Below are positions 36,282 to 44,834 of a stretch of 64,000 nucleotides of DNA, piece after piece. The notes under the pieces were generated by a model. The model was not told where the DNA came from. It worked only from the letters and a program-made list of their open reading frames with translations, and made no database searches. Within the stretch, counting starts at the first letter, position 1. Each line of letters begins with the position of its first letter. The stretch spans positions 1,006,779 through 1,070,778 of the forward strand of contig JACKCH010000010.1 in assembly GCA_020634115.1 (NCBI GenBank), in the 5' to 3' direction. The DNA comes from Anaerolineaceae bacterium. GTDB taxonomy: Bacteria; Chloroflexota; Anaerolineae; Aggregatilineales; Phototrophicaceae. Both the position numbers and the translations under genes were made by a program.

Positions 36282-37238
36282 ATGCTAAAATATTTATCGC
36301 GTAGAATTCTTGTTACGATACCTGTTCTTCTCGGCGTCACGATGATTATTTTTGCGCTGACCGAAATCGCGCCCGGCGACGTGGCCGACTATTTCATCAG
36401 CCCAGAAATTCAGATGTCTGCCGAACAGTTGGACGCGGTCCGCGCCCGCTTCGGACTCGATATGCCCGCGCCGCTCCGGTATGTCAATTGGCTGGGTAAT
36501 GTGTTGCAAGGCGACCTGGGTTTTCGCTTCACAGATGGCCGCCCGGTCAGTGAGGTCATTTCGCGGCGTTTCAGTGCCAGTCTGCTCCTGATGGGTACGG
36601 CGCTCACTATCGGGATTGTGGTAGGGGTGCCGCTGGGGGTGTTCACCGGGCTGCGGCAATACTCTTTTTGGGACTTTTCCTTAACCGGTGTTTCATTCCT
36701 GGGTATCTCAACCCCGGCTTACATCCTGGGTATCCTGGCGCTGCTCGTGTTTTCGATCGAGTTGGGCTGGTTCCCTTCGGGCGGGATGCGCCCGGTAGAC
36801 AGTGAGCCGACACTGGCAACCACTATTCACCACTTGTTGTTGCCTAGTCTGGTGCTGAGTCTCAACTATATTGCTTCATTTATGCGGTATATGCGGTTCA
36901 GCATGTTGGAAGTCATTCGCTCGGATTACATCAACACAGCGCGGGCAAAAGGACTGTATAACCGCCGGGTGGTCTGGCGGCACACCGTCCCCAACGCCAT
37001 TCTGCCGGTGATTACGGTGATCGGGCTGAGTATCCCCAATCTCGTTGTGGGGGCGGTGTTCACCGAAACGATCTTTAGCTGGCCGGGCATGGGTACGCTT
37101 TATCTGGATGCCGTGCAGGGGCGTGACGTGCCACTCCTGATGGGGATCAATCTGGTGATTGCGCTCTTTGTGCTGGCCGCCAATATCCTGACCGATGTTG
37201 CCTATGCTGTTGTGGATCCTCGGATACGTTATGACTGA
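36282..37238 (+). CDS. Family-5 ABC transporter permease (DppB type)
   Basis: A 318-residue inner-membrane permease with six helices. Family features are the N-terminal YLSRRILVTIPVLLGVT, the large periplasmic loop between helices 1 and 2, and the cytoplasmic coupling motif near YINTARAKGLYNRRVVWRHTVPNAILP. It pairs with the next gene, with which it overlaps by eight bases. No ATPase (DppD/DppF type) follows, so the energising subunits must come from elsewhere. Confidence 0.93.
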   Translation: MLKYLSRRILVTIPVLLGVTMIIFALTEIAPGDVADYFISPEIQMSAEQLDAVRARFGLDMPAPLRYVNWLGNVLQGDLGFRFTDGRPVSEVISRRFSASLLLMGTALTIGIVVGVPLGVFTGLRQYSFWDFSLTGVSFLGISTPAYILGILALLVFSIELGWFPSGGMRPVDSEPTLATTIHHLLLPSLVLSLNYIASFMRYMRFSMLEVIRSDYINTARAKGLYNRRVVWRHTVPNAILPVITVIGLSIPNLVVGAVFTETIFSWPGMGTLYLDAVQGRDVPLLMGINLVIALFVLAANILTDVAYAVVDPRIRYD

Positions 37239-38142
37239 ACAAACGCATACCTCATCCCCGGCCGCCGCCGTTGCCCAACTGAAACTGACCAATGCCCGCC
37301 CACAGCGGAACCGCACCCTGCGGCGCTTCCTCAAGCACCGGGTGGCGATTGCCGCTGTCATCGTCCTGACCGTGATCGCGCTGGTTTCCATATTCGCTCC
37401 GGTGCTGGAACGGTATGGTGACGACAAGATTGACCTGCGGGCAGCGGGGCAGCCGCCATCAGCAGATCACTGGTTCGGTACGGATCGGGTCGGGCGCGAC
37501 ATCTGGAGCCGGACACTTAATGGTGGGCCGATTTCGCTATCGGTGGGCGTGGGGGCAACTCTGATTGCAACCTCCATTGGGACGGTACTTGGCGCTGTTT
37601 CCGGTTTTTATCGAGGCTGGGTGGATAACATCATCATGCGGATTACCGACATCGTGATGACGTTTCCCAGTATTGTGATTATGCTCACCCTGGCGGCGCT
37701 GCTGCCCCGCAGTGTGTGGGCGATTATTCTTATCATTGGCGGCCTTAGTTGGCCGGCGGTGGCACGTCTGGTGCGGGCGCAGTTCCTGTCCATCCGGGAG
37801 TCTGAGTTCGTGGTCGCTGCCCGCTGCATTGGCGTGCAGGACAGGCGCATCATCATGAACCACATTCTGCCGAACGTGGTCGCGCCATTGGTGGCACTGA
37901 TTACTTTCAGCATTGGCTCGGCCATCCTGACCGAAGCCGGGTTGAGTTTCCTGGGGTTGGGCGTGCCGCCACCAACGCCGAGTTGGGGGAATATGCTCGA
38001 ATCGGCTCGTAACCTGGATATCCTGCAAAACCTGCCCTGGATGTGGATCCCCCCGGCGGTTATGACGGTACTCACCGTCCTCTGTGTGAATTTCATTGGC
38101 GATGGCATTCGTGATGCGATTGACCCGCGTCTCGTGCTGTAA
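37231..38142 (+). CDS. Family-5 ABC transporter permease (DppC type)
   Basis: A 303-residue partner permease. The start at ATG 37231 (MTEQTHTS) is preferred because it overlaps the previous stop by only eight bases; the longer frame reads into the upstream coding region. Features are the N-terminal RFLKHRVAIAAVIVLTVIALVSIFAP helix, WFGTDRVGRDIWSR, and the coupling motif RESEFVVAARCIGVQDRRIIMNHILPNVVAP. It is followed 12 bases later by an aldolase gene instead of the usual ATPase genes. Confidence 0.93.
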   Translation: MTEQTHTSSPAAAVAQLKLTNARPQRNRTLRRFLKHRVAIAAVIVLTVIALVSIFAPVLERYGDDKIDLRAAGQPPSADHWFGTDRVGRDIWSRTLNGGPISLSVGVGATLIATSIGTVLGAVSGFYRGWVDNIIMRITDIVMTFPSIVIMLTLAALLPRSVWAIILIIGGLSWPAVARLVRAQFLSIRESEFVVAARCIGVQDRRIIMNHILPNVVAPLVALITFSIGSAILTEAGLSFLGLGVPPPTPSWGNMLESARNLDILQNLPWMWIPPAVMTVLTVLCVNFIGDGIRDAIDPRLVL

Positions 38143-38154
38143 AGGAGCTATGCT

Positions 38155-38994
38155 GTGCGTGGACGTGACTTGAAACAAGCATTGCTAGCGGGGAAGCGGG
38201 TTTATGGGATTGCGGTGGAAGGCTATGGGCAACCGCGCTGGCCGCGTTTCTTCGCAGGTTTAGGCGTGATCGATTTTGTGTTCATGGATAGTGAACACAG
38301 CCCTAACAACCGCGAGACGATTGCCTGGGCCGCGCAGTGTTACGCGGCTTACGGGATTGCGCCGCTGCTGCGTATCCCCGAAATATCGCCCTCACAAGCG
38401 GCGATGGGACTCGATGCGGGCGCACACGGCATTATTGTGCCGTATGTCGAAACACGGGAACAGGTTAAGGCGATGGTGGGCGCGGTGAAGTACCGCCCAT
38501 TGAAGGGGAAGGCGCTGGAAACCGCGCTGGACACGGGGGTTTTCCCCAGCGATGCCACCCGCGACTACCTGCCGGGATATAACCCGGATGCGTTCCTAGT
38601 CATTATGATCGAAAGCCCGGCGGGAATCGCGAATCTGGCGGATATGCTGGCCTTCGGCGGGGTGGATGCGGTGCTGGTCGGGCCGCATGACCTGTCTATT
38701 TCCCTGGGAATCCCGGAACAGTATGACCATCCACAGTTCATCGCCGCGCTGGACGGGATTATTCGTACCTGTCAGGCACACCAGACCGCTGTCGGAATGC
38801 ACCTCATCTTCGGCACACTGGAAGACCGGTTGGCCTGGGTGCAACGGGGATTTAATTTTGTCTCGGTTCGTGGTGACACGCTGTTTATCGCCCAGGGGGC
38901 GCAGCACGAACTCACCACGATTCGCTCTGCCGTAGAAGGTGGGGAGCCTTCCGGCATCACAAGTGATATCGGTGCCGCCGGCCATAGCAGATAA
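38155..38994 (+). CDS. HpcH/HpaI-family aldolase
   Basis: A 279-residue class II (metal-dependent) aldolase of the 2-keto-3-deoxy-L-rhamnonate / 4-hydroxy-2-oxoheptanedioate type, which splits 2-keto-3-deoxy acids into pyruvate and an aldehyde. Seen motifs are FVFMDSEHSPNN, RIPEISPSQAAMGLDAGAHGIIVP, MIESPAGIANLADM (metal-binding Glu) and VLVGPHDLSISLG (metal-binding Asp). GTG start with AAGGAG just upstream. It follows the importer closely and precedes a second, unrelated aldolase, so the cluster has two ways to cleave a keto-deoxy acid. The exact substrate is not determined. Confidence 0.88.
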   Translation: MRGRDLKQALLAGKRVYGIAVEGYGQPRWPRFFAGLGVIDFVFMDSEHSPNNRETIAWAAQCYAAYGIAPLLRIPEISPSQAAMGLDAGAHGIIVPYVETREQVKAMVGAVKYRPLKGKALETALDTGVFPSDATRDYLPGYNPDAFLVIMIESPAGIANLADMLAFGGVDAVLVGPHDLSISLGIPEQYDHPQFIAALDGIIRTCQAHQTAVGMHLIFGTLEDRLAWVQRGFNFVSVRGDTLFIAQGAQHELTTIRSAVEGGEPSGITSDIGAAGHSR

Positions 38995-39024
38995 CCTGGC
39001 CGCATGGCTCACTGGAGAAAAAAC

Positions 39025-39915
39025 ATGCAAGTTTTCAGAGGAATATGGCCTGCACTCGTCACACCCAGCAACGCGGATCATAGCGTGAAGGTGGATGTGC
39101 TGTGCGATCTGGTGGATTATCTGCTGGATAAGGGCGTAGACGGGTTTTATGTGGGCGGGACAACTGGCGAGGGCATCTTTATGCCGGTTGCCCAGCGTAA
39201 ACTCCTGGTCGAAACGGTGATGCCCCACATTAACGGACGTGTGCCGGTCATCCTGCACGCGGGCGCGGTTTCAGTGGACGACGCGATTGACCTGGCGCAG
39301 CACGGACGGGCGCACGGTGTAGTCGGGTTCAGCAGCATCATTCCCCCGATGTACACGTCGCTGGATACGATTGTGCCTTACTATACACAGTTGGCCGCTG
39401 CTGTTCCCGATCTGCCGTTTTTCGCCTATATTCTGAATCCGGACCTGGATTCGGTGGCGTTCATGAAGAGCCTGATGGGGATTCCTAACCTGGGCGGGAG
39501 CAAATACACCGGGCCGAATATGTATGAATTCCGCCAGATTATTGACCTGGGGGAAGGGCGCTGGACGATGTTTTCCGGCATGGACGAGGAATGCGTGTAT
39601 GGGGCTATGATGGGTGCAACCGGGGCGATTGGCTCTACCTTGAACATCATGCCAGGAGCATTCCAGCAGATTCACCAGTATGTGGCCGCCGGTCAATATG
39701 CCGAAGCGCAGGATACCCAGGTTCGCGTCAACAAAGTTTTAGAAGTCATGATTAGTGTCGGTTTCCAGGGGGCGCTCAAAGAGATTATATCGGGACTCTT
39801 AGGGAAATCGGCGGGTGAGCCGCGCCTGCCGCGCCTGCCATTGAGTGACAGCCAGCGCGAAAAATTGCACCGCCAACTGGCCGAAACGGATTTCGAGGCA
39901 CTGGCAGCACTGTAG
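39025..39915 (+). CDS. N-acetylneuraminate lyase / dihydrodipicolinate synthase family aldolase
   Basis: A 296-residue class I TIM-barrel aldolase that uses a lysine Schiff base with pyruvate. Lys160 in GGSKYTGPNMYEFRQI matches Lys165 of E. coli NanA, and Tyr135 in FFAYILNP matches Tyr137. The pyruvate-binding loop is VGGTTGEGIF. The usual YNxP motif is changed to YILNP, so substrate range may differ. Start ATG 39025 has GGAG upstream and is preferred over 39004. Neighbouring sialidase, NanE-like and NanK-like genes make N-acetylneuraminate cleavage to ManNAc and pyruvate the leading role; a 2-keto-3-deoxy sugar acid is the alternative. Confidence 0.85.
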   Translation: MQVFRGIWPALVTPSNADHSVKVDVLCDLVDYLLDKGVDGFYVGGTTGEGIFMPVAQRKLLVETVMPHINGRVPVILHAGAVSVDDAIDLAQHGRAHGVVGFSSIIPPMYTSLDTIVPYYTQLAAAVPDLPFFAYILNPDLDSVAFMKSLMGIPNLGGSKYTGPNMYEFRQIIDLGEGRWTMFSGMDEECVYGAMMGATGAIGSTLNIMPGAFQQIHQYVAAGQYAEAQDTQVRVNKVLEVMISVGFQGALKEIISGLLGKSAGEPRLPRLPLSDSQREKLHRQLAETDFEALAAL

Positions 39916-39916
39916 A

Positions 39917-41719
39917 TCAACCCGGATTCCGCCGATCCTGAATGTGAAATGTGACCTGGCCGAGATTTTCGATTTCGGCCAGACCAGTGGTCTGTGTGCC
40001 GGGCGGAACTTCCAACCGGGCAGCAAGCCGTCCGAGCGTGATGACATCCCCCGGAAACAGCGTGATAAATCGCGTCATATAAGCCAGTACATCCGGCGCA
40101 GCGTGAAGATATTCGGCGGTACTGCCGGTCACGCTCCCCACACCATCCAGCGAGACGATACACGCGGCGGAAACGGTATTGCCGCTGGTTACTGGGTTGC
40201 CCACGACATTAAAGCCGTCGCGCCAGCGTCCATAGACTTTGGGCAAGTTGCGCTCCTGCATGGAAGCCGGTTCGATAATGTTATCCTCAAAAGCCGTATC
40301 ATAGACCGAAAGCAGCGGCAGATACCCCAGAATATAACTCTCGGCATCCTCCCGGTGGACTTGGCGGGCTATGCGGCTGACTACAAACGCCAGTTCGCAG
40401 CCTAACCAGATCATCCCCGTCGACTCCGGAATCACAACCTGAGCGTTATCCGCCGCCAGGACGCTGTTGGGGGCGCACAGGAAGCGTGGGTAGGGGCGCG
40501 GCTTCAGGTCTTCCTGCGCTTCGGCAGCGGCGTAATTGCCGAACAGCAGCCACACATGGCGCACGTTTTCCGCCGACCATTCTGCCGGGGTGACTCGCTC
40601 CTGTCTCTGTGCGATCAGTCCGCGCACTACTGGCGAGGGATGCACAGTGCGTGCCGAGTCATGTACGTCGCGCCAGTCGTATTCCGAATGGTCAATCACC
40701 AGCGGGTTGTGCAGCACGCCGAGTTTCTCGATTTCGCTTTCGATGTAGTCGTCAGGCTGCGGAGTATATTCGCTCAGGTAGGGCGAACCGTCATAGCCCA
40801 TCGTTCCCATGTGGATTACATCACCGGGATAGAGCGTCATCAGCGACGACAGCCAGTGAATCGTGCGCTCGATCCCTAGCGCCATCGCGCCGGTATGCGA
40901 ACGGTCACGCAGCAGGCCAGACTGCCGGGTATAGATCAGCTGGTCGTAGGGATTGCCGATTTCGTCCAGCGTGACCAGGTAGGGTCCCATCGGGGTGCGG
41001 GCATCGGATTTCTTGTCGCCCCACGAACTCATGGCATCCTCAAACCAGTCGTAAGGGGGCTGCTGGGCGAAATAGTCCCGCCGGAAATAATCGAAAGTTG
41101 CGTCGCTCACGATGGTCAGCCCGGCCACATGCGCTAACGCCTCACTCACTGGAATATCACGCCCGCCCCGCCCGATAATCACGCCGAGTTCGGGATTCCA
41201 GCCGCCGGTAATCGTCTCCGCGAAGGGCAGCACCAGCGGTGCGCCGGGAGCGATTACCGAACCCTGCGGGCGTTGATGTCCCTGCGGGAAAAGGTTCAGG
41301 TGGGTTCGGGCGGGGGTGCTGCGCCAGGCAGTCGGGCTGTTCTGTACCAGACCGAAGAACAGGCGGGGCCGGGGAATCGGCGCGTTCAGTTGCACCGCTG
41401 CCAGCGGAAACCCCGCGCCGGTGAGGATATACGGGTCGGACTGTTCGAGAAATCGCGTCAGGAAATCGGCCATGCGCCGTAGGCTGTCCAGGCCGGGCTG
41501 TCCTCCTGCCAGAAATGCTGCCAGCGACGCCGGAACATTCCCGCTTGGGAAGAACTGTGGTGGGCTGGCGTACAGGGGGGATGTCCCCCGCGAGGCATAT
41601 TCGGTAATCCGTGCCTGTACGCCATTGGGGTCGAAAACCCAATCTTCCCCGGTGGCCGGGTGGGGCAGCACCAGCCCGAACCGCTCATGTTGATTTTCCG
41701 TAAAAGTCGCTAATCGCAT
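39917..41719 (-). CDS. Tandem fumarylacetoacetate-hydrolase-fold protein
   Basis: A 600-residue protein with two FAH-like domains, at about 100-345 and 360-600, where family members usually have one. Domain 1 has GWNPELGVIIGRGG, LTIVSDATFDYFRRDY and LYPGDVIHMGTMG. Domain 2 has GCELAFVVSRIARQ, LLSVYDTAFEDNI and LFPGDVITLGRLA. The usual E-x-E metal pair appears as a single Glu in each (PEL and CEL), so metal binding or activity may be altered in one or both halves. It is last in a tight operon after the sialidase, three bases away, and convergent with the lyase gene. FAH-fold enzymes hydrolyse or decarboxylate beta-diketo acids or dehydrate sugar acids; the reaction here is unknown. Confidence 0.85.
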   Translation of the reverse strand: MRLATFTENQHERFGLVLPHPATGEDWVFDPNGVQARITEYASRGTSPLYASPPQFFPSGNVPASLAAFLAGGQPGLDSLRRMADFLTRFLEQSDPYILTGAGFPLAAVQLNAPIPRPRLFFGLVQNSPTAWRSTPARTHLNLFPQGHQRPQGSVIAPGAPLVLPFAETITGGWNPELGVIIGRGGRDIPVSEALAHVAGLTIVSDATFDYFRRDYFAQQPPYDWFEDAMSSWGDKKSDARTPMGPYLVTLDEIGNPYDQLIYTRQSGLLRDRSHTGAMALGIERTIHWLSSLMTLYPGDVIHMGTMGYDGSPYLSEYTPQPDDYIESEIEKLGVLHNPLVIDHSEYDWRDVHDSARTVHPSPVVRGLIAQRQERVTPAEWSAENVRHVWLLFGNYAAAEAQEDLKPRPYPRFLCAPNSVLAADNAQVVIPESTGMIWLGCELAFVVSRIARQVHREDAESYILGYLPLLSVYDTAFEDNIIEPASMQERNLPKVYGRWRDGFNVVGNPVTSGNTVSAACIVSLDGVGSVTGSTAEYLHAAPDVLAYMTRFITLFPGDVITLGRLAARLEVPPGTQTTGLAEIENLGQVTFHIQDRRNPG

Positions 41720-41722
41720 TGT

Positions 41723-43603
41723 TTACTCTCCACCGCTATCCGCGCCATCCGTCAGCCAGGCCAGTGTAAAGTGGGTATAGGCGATACCGCCCTGGTTGCC
41801 GCGTTCGTACAGGATACCAATCTGCCCATCGGCCTGAATCACCAGATCACTGTAGGCCGACGGCCCTGGGTCTACCGTCTTGCTGACCGGCCATGTTTGC
41901 CCTTCGTCGTAACTCAGGCGCACCGTGAGATTATAGCGGGCGTTGGGGTGGTTGGGGTTGGCGAACAGCAGGCGGCTTTTCCCGCCGTATTCGGCCTGCT
42001 GGGAGGTGCTGTAACGGATGAGACTGGCCTGCACTGCCGGGCAGATCAGCATCGCGTCAAAGCGGGTCGGTTCGTATGCCACCGTGTCGCCAGCAGCGAA
42101 CCGCCCAATCGTGACCGCCCGCCGTCCCACCGGTTGCTCGTCCTGGTAGGCGCGGCTGTTGAGCAGCACGTCGCCGTTTTCGAGTTCTACCGCCATCGCT
42201 TCATTCAGGCCGACATGGGGCGCGGCAGCACCCATCGCCCAGGTTGCCCCCAGATCATCGCTCCAGAACAGGTAATTCTGGGACTGAAAGACGCTGCGAT
42301 CGCCTGCCGTGAAGACTCCGGCAAACACCAGTCGTCCGCTCCTGAGTTGCAGGGCGTGGCCGAGGGTGGGGCGCTGCACCCGCCACTGCGCCGGGCGGTG
42401 TACCTGGGTGCTGATGTCGGTTTCGCCGTGCCAACTTGCGCCGTTGTCGTCGCTGAACATGCAGCAGATTCGACTACTGCCTTTCCCTTCAGCTAATGCC
42501 CATTCGGAATGTTCCAGCTTGTTATACAGCACTACCATGCGCCCGGTGCCGCGCACCGTATCTACTACCGGGGCGCTGTTCTGCACCACGTACTCGCGCC
42601 CCGCGACGATATTCCGCGCCACGACCTGTACGGGCGACCAGGACTGACCATGATCGCGGCTGTGTTTGCAGACCAGACGGATGGTTGCGGTGGAATCGCT
42701 GCAACTCTCCACGCGGCCTTCCGCGAAGGCTATCAGGTTGCCGTTGGCGGCGCGGACGATGCTGGGGATACGGTAACAGGCGTAACCCTCGCTGCCATTC
42801 ACAAACACCGGAGTCACTGGCAGGCGGGCGGCTGCGCCCTGCACGCTGACCGGGTGTTCACCGGTGATCTGCCGGTAGTCGTGCATGACAGCCGTCAATC
42901 GGATGGTGTAATCGCCATCAAAGGCGTAATCGTGTGAAATTCGAGCGCCTATACCGCTGCTCTGGTCGCCAAAGTCCCACAGGAACAGGCGGAAACGCTC
43001 CGGTTGCGCGGTGACGGTTTCACACGTGACCTGCCCGTTTGCGTCGGAGTGCGTGTTGATCTGCACGCCGGGCAAATCTGTAAAAGAGGAGAGTTCTGGC
43101 GCGGCTTCGGTGGGTGTCAACTCCCGGTTGTACCAGCACACCGCATCCACCCAACCGGTCTGATCCCGCCCGAAAGTATAGTCAAAATGTCCGCCTGCTG
43201 GGTCGGTATAACCACCAATCCGCAGCGTTGGCCCGGATGCCAGCGGGATAGAAATGGCGGGCAGAGGGCAGGCGACAGACCGGTCACCATCCACCGCCAG
43301 CCAAAGTACAGCACCGACAATGACAGCGACATGATGCCACTCGCCCGGCGCAGGCGCGGCTAGAGTCAGCTTCAGCGGCGATTCCCCGTCCGGATAGGCG
43401 ACAGCAATCAGATCACCATTTTCAAGGTAAATTTCGAGGGTATCCGTAATCGTAACGATGACCTGTTTGCAGCGGTTGGCGGTGGCGCAGTACCAGAAGG
43501 TGAGGCTGAACTCGTTCCCTGTCGGCGCGGGCAAACGGGCAGTGAAGGCGGCGTGGTCTAGCGTCCCGATGTCCTCCAGCATCCAGTGGGCATTTGCTTT
43601 CAT
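41723..43603 (-). CDS. Sialidase (neuraminidase) with LamG and PKD domains
   Basis: A 626-residue glycosidase-like protein. A LamG-type concanavalin fold (about 20-165) and a PKD-like domain (about 175-255: LFLWDFGDQSSGIGARISHDYAFDG) precede a six-bladed sialidase propeller (about 260-620). The propeller has the YRIP motif at 277-280, the arginine-triad start typical of GH33, and four Asp boxes: SRDHGQSWS, SDDNGASWH, SDDLGATWA and SYDEGQTWP. No signal peptide is visible, so the enzyme is either cytoplasmic or exported by an unrecognised route. It lies three bases from both its neighbours on the same strand. It would release terminal sialic acids from glycoconjugates or imported oligosaccharides. 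Confidence 0.9.
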   Translation of the reverse strand: MKANAHWMLEDIGTLDHAAFTARLPAPTGNEFSLTFWYCATANRCKQVIVTITDTLEIYLENGDLIAVAYPDGESPLKLTLAAPAPGEWHHVAVIVGAVLWLAVDGDRSVACPLPAISIPLASGPTLRIGGYTDPAGGHFDYTFGRDQTGWVDAVCWYNRELTPTEAAPELSSFTDLPGVQINTHSDANGQVTCETVTAQPERFRLFLWDFGDQSSGIGARISHDYAFDGDYTIRLTAVMHDYRQITGEHPVSVQGAAARLPVTPVFVNGSEGYACYRIPSIVRAANGNLIAFAEGRVESCSDSTATIRLVCKHSRDHGQSWSPVQVVARNIVAGREYVVQNSAPVVDTVRGTGRMVVLYNKLEHSEWALAEGKGSSRICCMFSDDNGASWHGETDISTQVHRPAQWRVQRPTLGHALQLRSGRLVFAGVFTAGDRSVFQSQNYLFWSDDLGATWAMGAAAPHVGLNEAMAVELENGDVLLNSRAYQDEQPVGRRAVTIGRFAAGDTVAYEPTRFDAMLICPAVQASLIRYSTSQQAEYGGKSRLLFANPNHPNARYNLTVRLSYDEGQTWPVSKTVDPGPSAYSDLVIQADGQIGILYERGNQGGIAYTHFTLAWLTDGADSGGE

Positions 43604-43606
43604 GGG

Positions 43607-44626
43607 TTACGGACTCCAGGTGGCGTGAATAGCGATTTCGTGCTGCTCCTGTGAGGACTGCTCCGCTGCGAAGGCCACATCCATGATGTGTGCGGCAAAA
43701 TCCGCCGGGACGGGGGAGGGCGTGTCCTGCTCAATGGATTGGATGAACTGTCGCCACTCTTCAACCAGCGCGGCGTGCATCCAGTCGCCGGTAGGCAGTG
43801 ACTCCGGGATGGTCTGCCAGTGTTCCTCACGGCCCATCGTCACACCGCCGGTATAGTCCACGTTCAGCATCCCCCGTGTGCAGGTGAGTTCAGTCAGGTG
43901 TTTAGGTGCGCCCGTGTGATAGCCGGTGCTGACAATTGTCCCGGCAGCGCCATTGGCATAGCGCAGGAAGACCATCCCGGCGTCGTCGGCCTGCTGCGGG
44001 TGAAACCGGGTCGAAAACTGCGCCGAAACTGTCGTTACGGGACTGTCTACCAGCCAGGTGAGGCGATCCAGCGGGTGAATGCCCACTGTGAGCCACACAC
44101 CGCCGCCGGTTTCGCGGTTGAGATGCCAGTCGCGCCGGTTGGACTCCATCCAGTATTTCTGCATGGTCGCCAGCCCGTAGACGACTTCGCCCATTTCGCC
44201 CGATTCGATGATCTGTTTGGCGACCTGGTAAGCCGGGACAAAGTGGTTGACGTGTCCGACCATGAATTTGACTCCGGCTTCCCGCACAGCCTGCACAATC
44301 TGATCGCATTCCTGGCGGTTGGGGGCGAGAGGTTTTTCGAGGAGGACGTTTTTTCCGGCATGGAGGGCGGCCAGGGCGGCTTCGATATGGAGGTGGTGCG
44401 GCGTGGCAATCATGACGACCTGCACGGACTCATCCCGTAGCAGATCGTGGTAGTCGGTGTAGGGTGTACCGCCGTAGGTCTGGGTAAAAGCGTGCAACGC
44501 CGGGGCATTCGTCCGGGATGCCGCCACCAACCGGACTCCGGTCAGCGATGCCAGCGCCTGGGCGTGCTGTTCGCCATACGACCCCGCGCCAATAATGCCG
44601 ATTCCCCACATCGTATTTGACCCCAT
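43607..44626 (-). CDS. Gfo/Idh/MocA-family NAD(P)-dependent oxidoreductase
   Basis: About 339 residues. The N-terminal Rossmann fold has GIGIIGAGSYGEQHA, the family's EKP motif is in VLLEKPLAPN, and the C-terminal alpha/beta substrate domain has GGGVWLTVGIHPLDRLTWL with a catalytic-type histidine. Such enzymes oxidise or reduce sugars, inositols and 1,5-anhydro sugars. Start 44626 (MGSNTMWGIG) or 44611 (MWGIGIIG) are both possible; the longer frame to 44665 is unlikely. First gene of the operon with the sialidase and tandem FAH, 60 bases from a candidate IclR operator. A role in oxidising a released sugar is inferred. Confidence 0.9.
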   Translation of the reverse strand: MGSNTMWGIGIIGAGSYGEQHAQALASLTGVRLVAASRTNAPALHAFTQTYGGTPYTDYHDLLRDESVQVVMIATPHHLHIEAALAALHAGKNVLLEKPLAPNRQECDQIVQAVREAGVKFMVGHVNHFVPAYQVAKQIIESGEMGEVVYGLATMQKYWMESNRRDWHLNRETGGGVWLTVGIHPLDRLTWLVDSPVTTVSAQFSTRFHPQQADDAGMVFLRYANGAAGTIVSTGYHTGAPKHLTELTCTRGMLNVDYTGGVTMGREEHWQTIPESLPTGDWMHAALVEEWRQFIQSIEQDTPSPVPADFAAHIMDVAFAAEQSSQEQHEIAIHATWSP

Positions 44627-44685
44627 CACCGCGTGTTTTCTCTTATGCTGATTGTAGTGGAACACCAGATGCTGGGCGAATCTTT

Positions 44686-44700
44686 TTCCACCGAGTGGAA
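44686..44700. promoter_or_regulatory. Candidate IclR operator, copy 2
   Basis: TTCCACCGAGTGGAA is a perfect palindrome with CGA centre, in the gap between the divergent dehydrogenase and MFS genes. A single GTGGAA half-site lies at 44657-44662. Confidence 0.6.
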
Positions 44701-44774
44701 TCTCTGCTGGATTCGGCGGCGGTTTCAGTCGTACAATGCAGATACACGGTTTGTCTTTTCCTCTGTACCTCTAC

Positions 44775-44792
44775 TTCCACAGCGTATTGGAA
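44775..44792. promoter_or_regulatory. Weaker TTCCA...TGGAA site before the MFS gene
   Basis: TTCCA and TGGAA are eight bases apart instead of five, 43 bases before the MFS start. It could be a second, lower-affinity site or coincidence. Confidence 0.3.
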
Positions 44793-44834
44793 CTACTCAA
44801 ATAGCGTGCCGCGTTTTAATGTAAATAACAGTCG

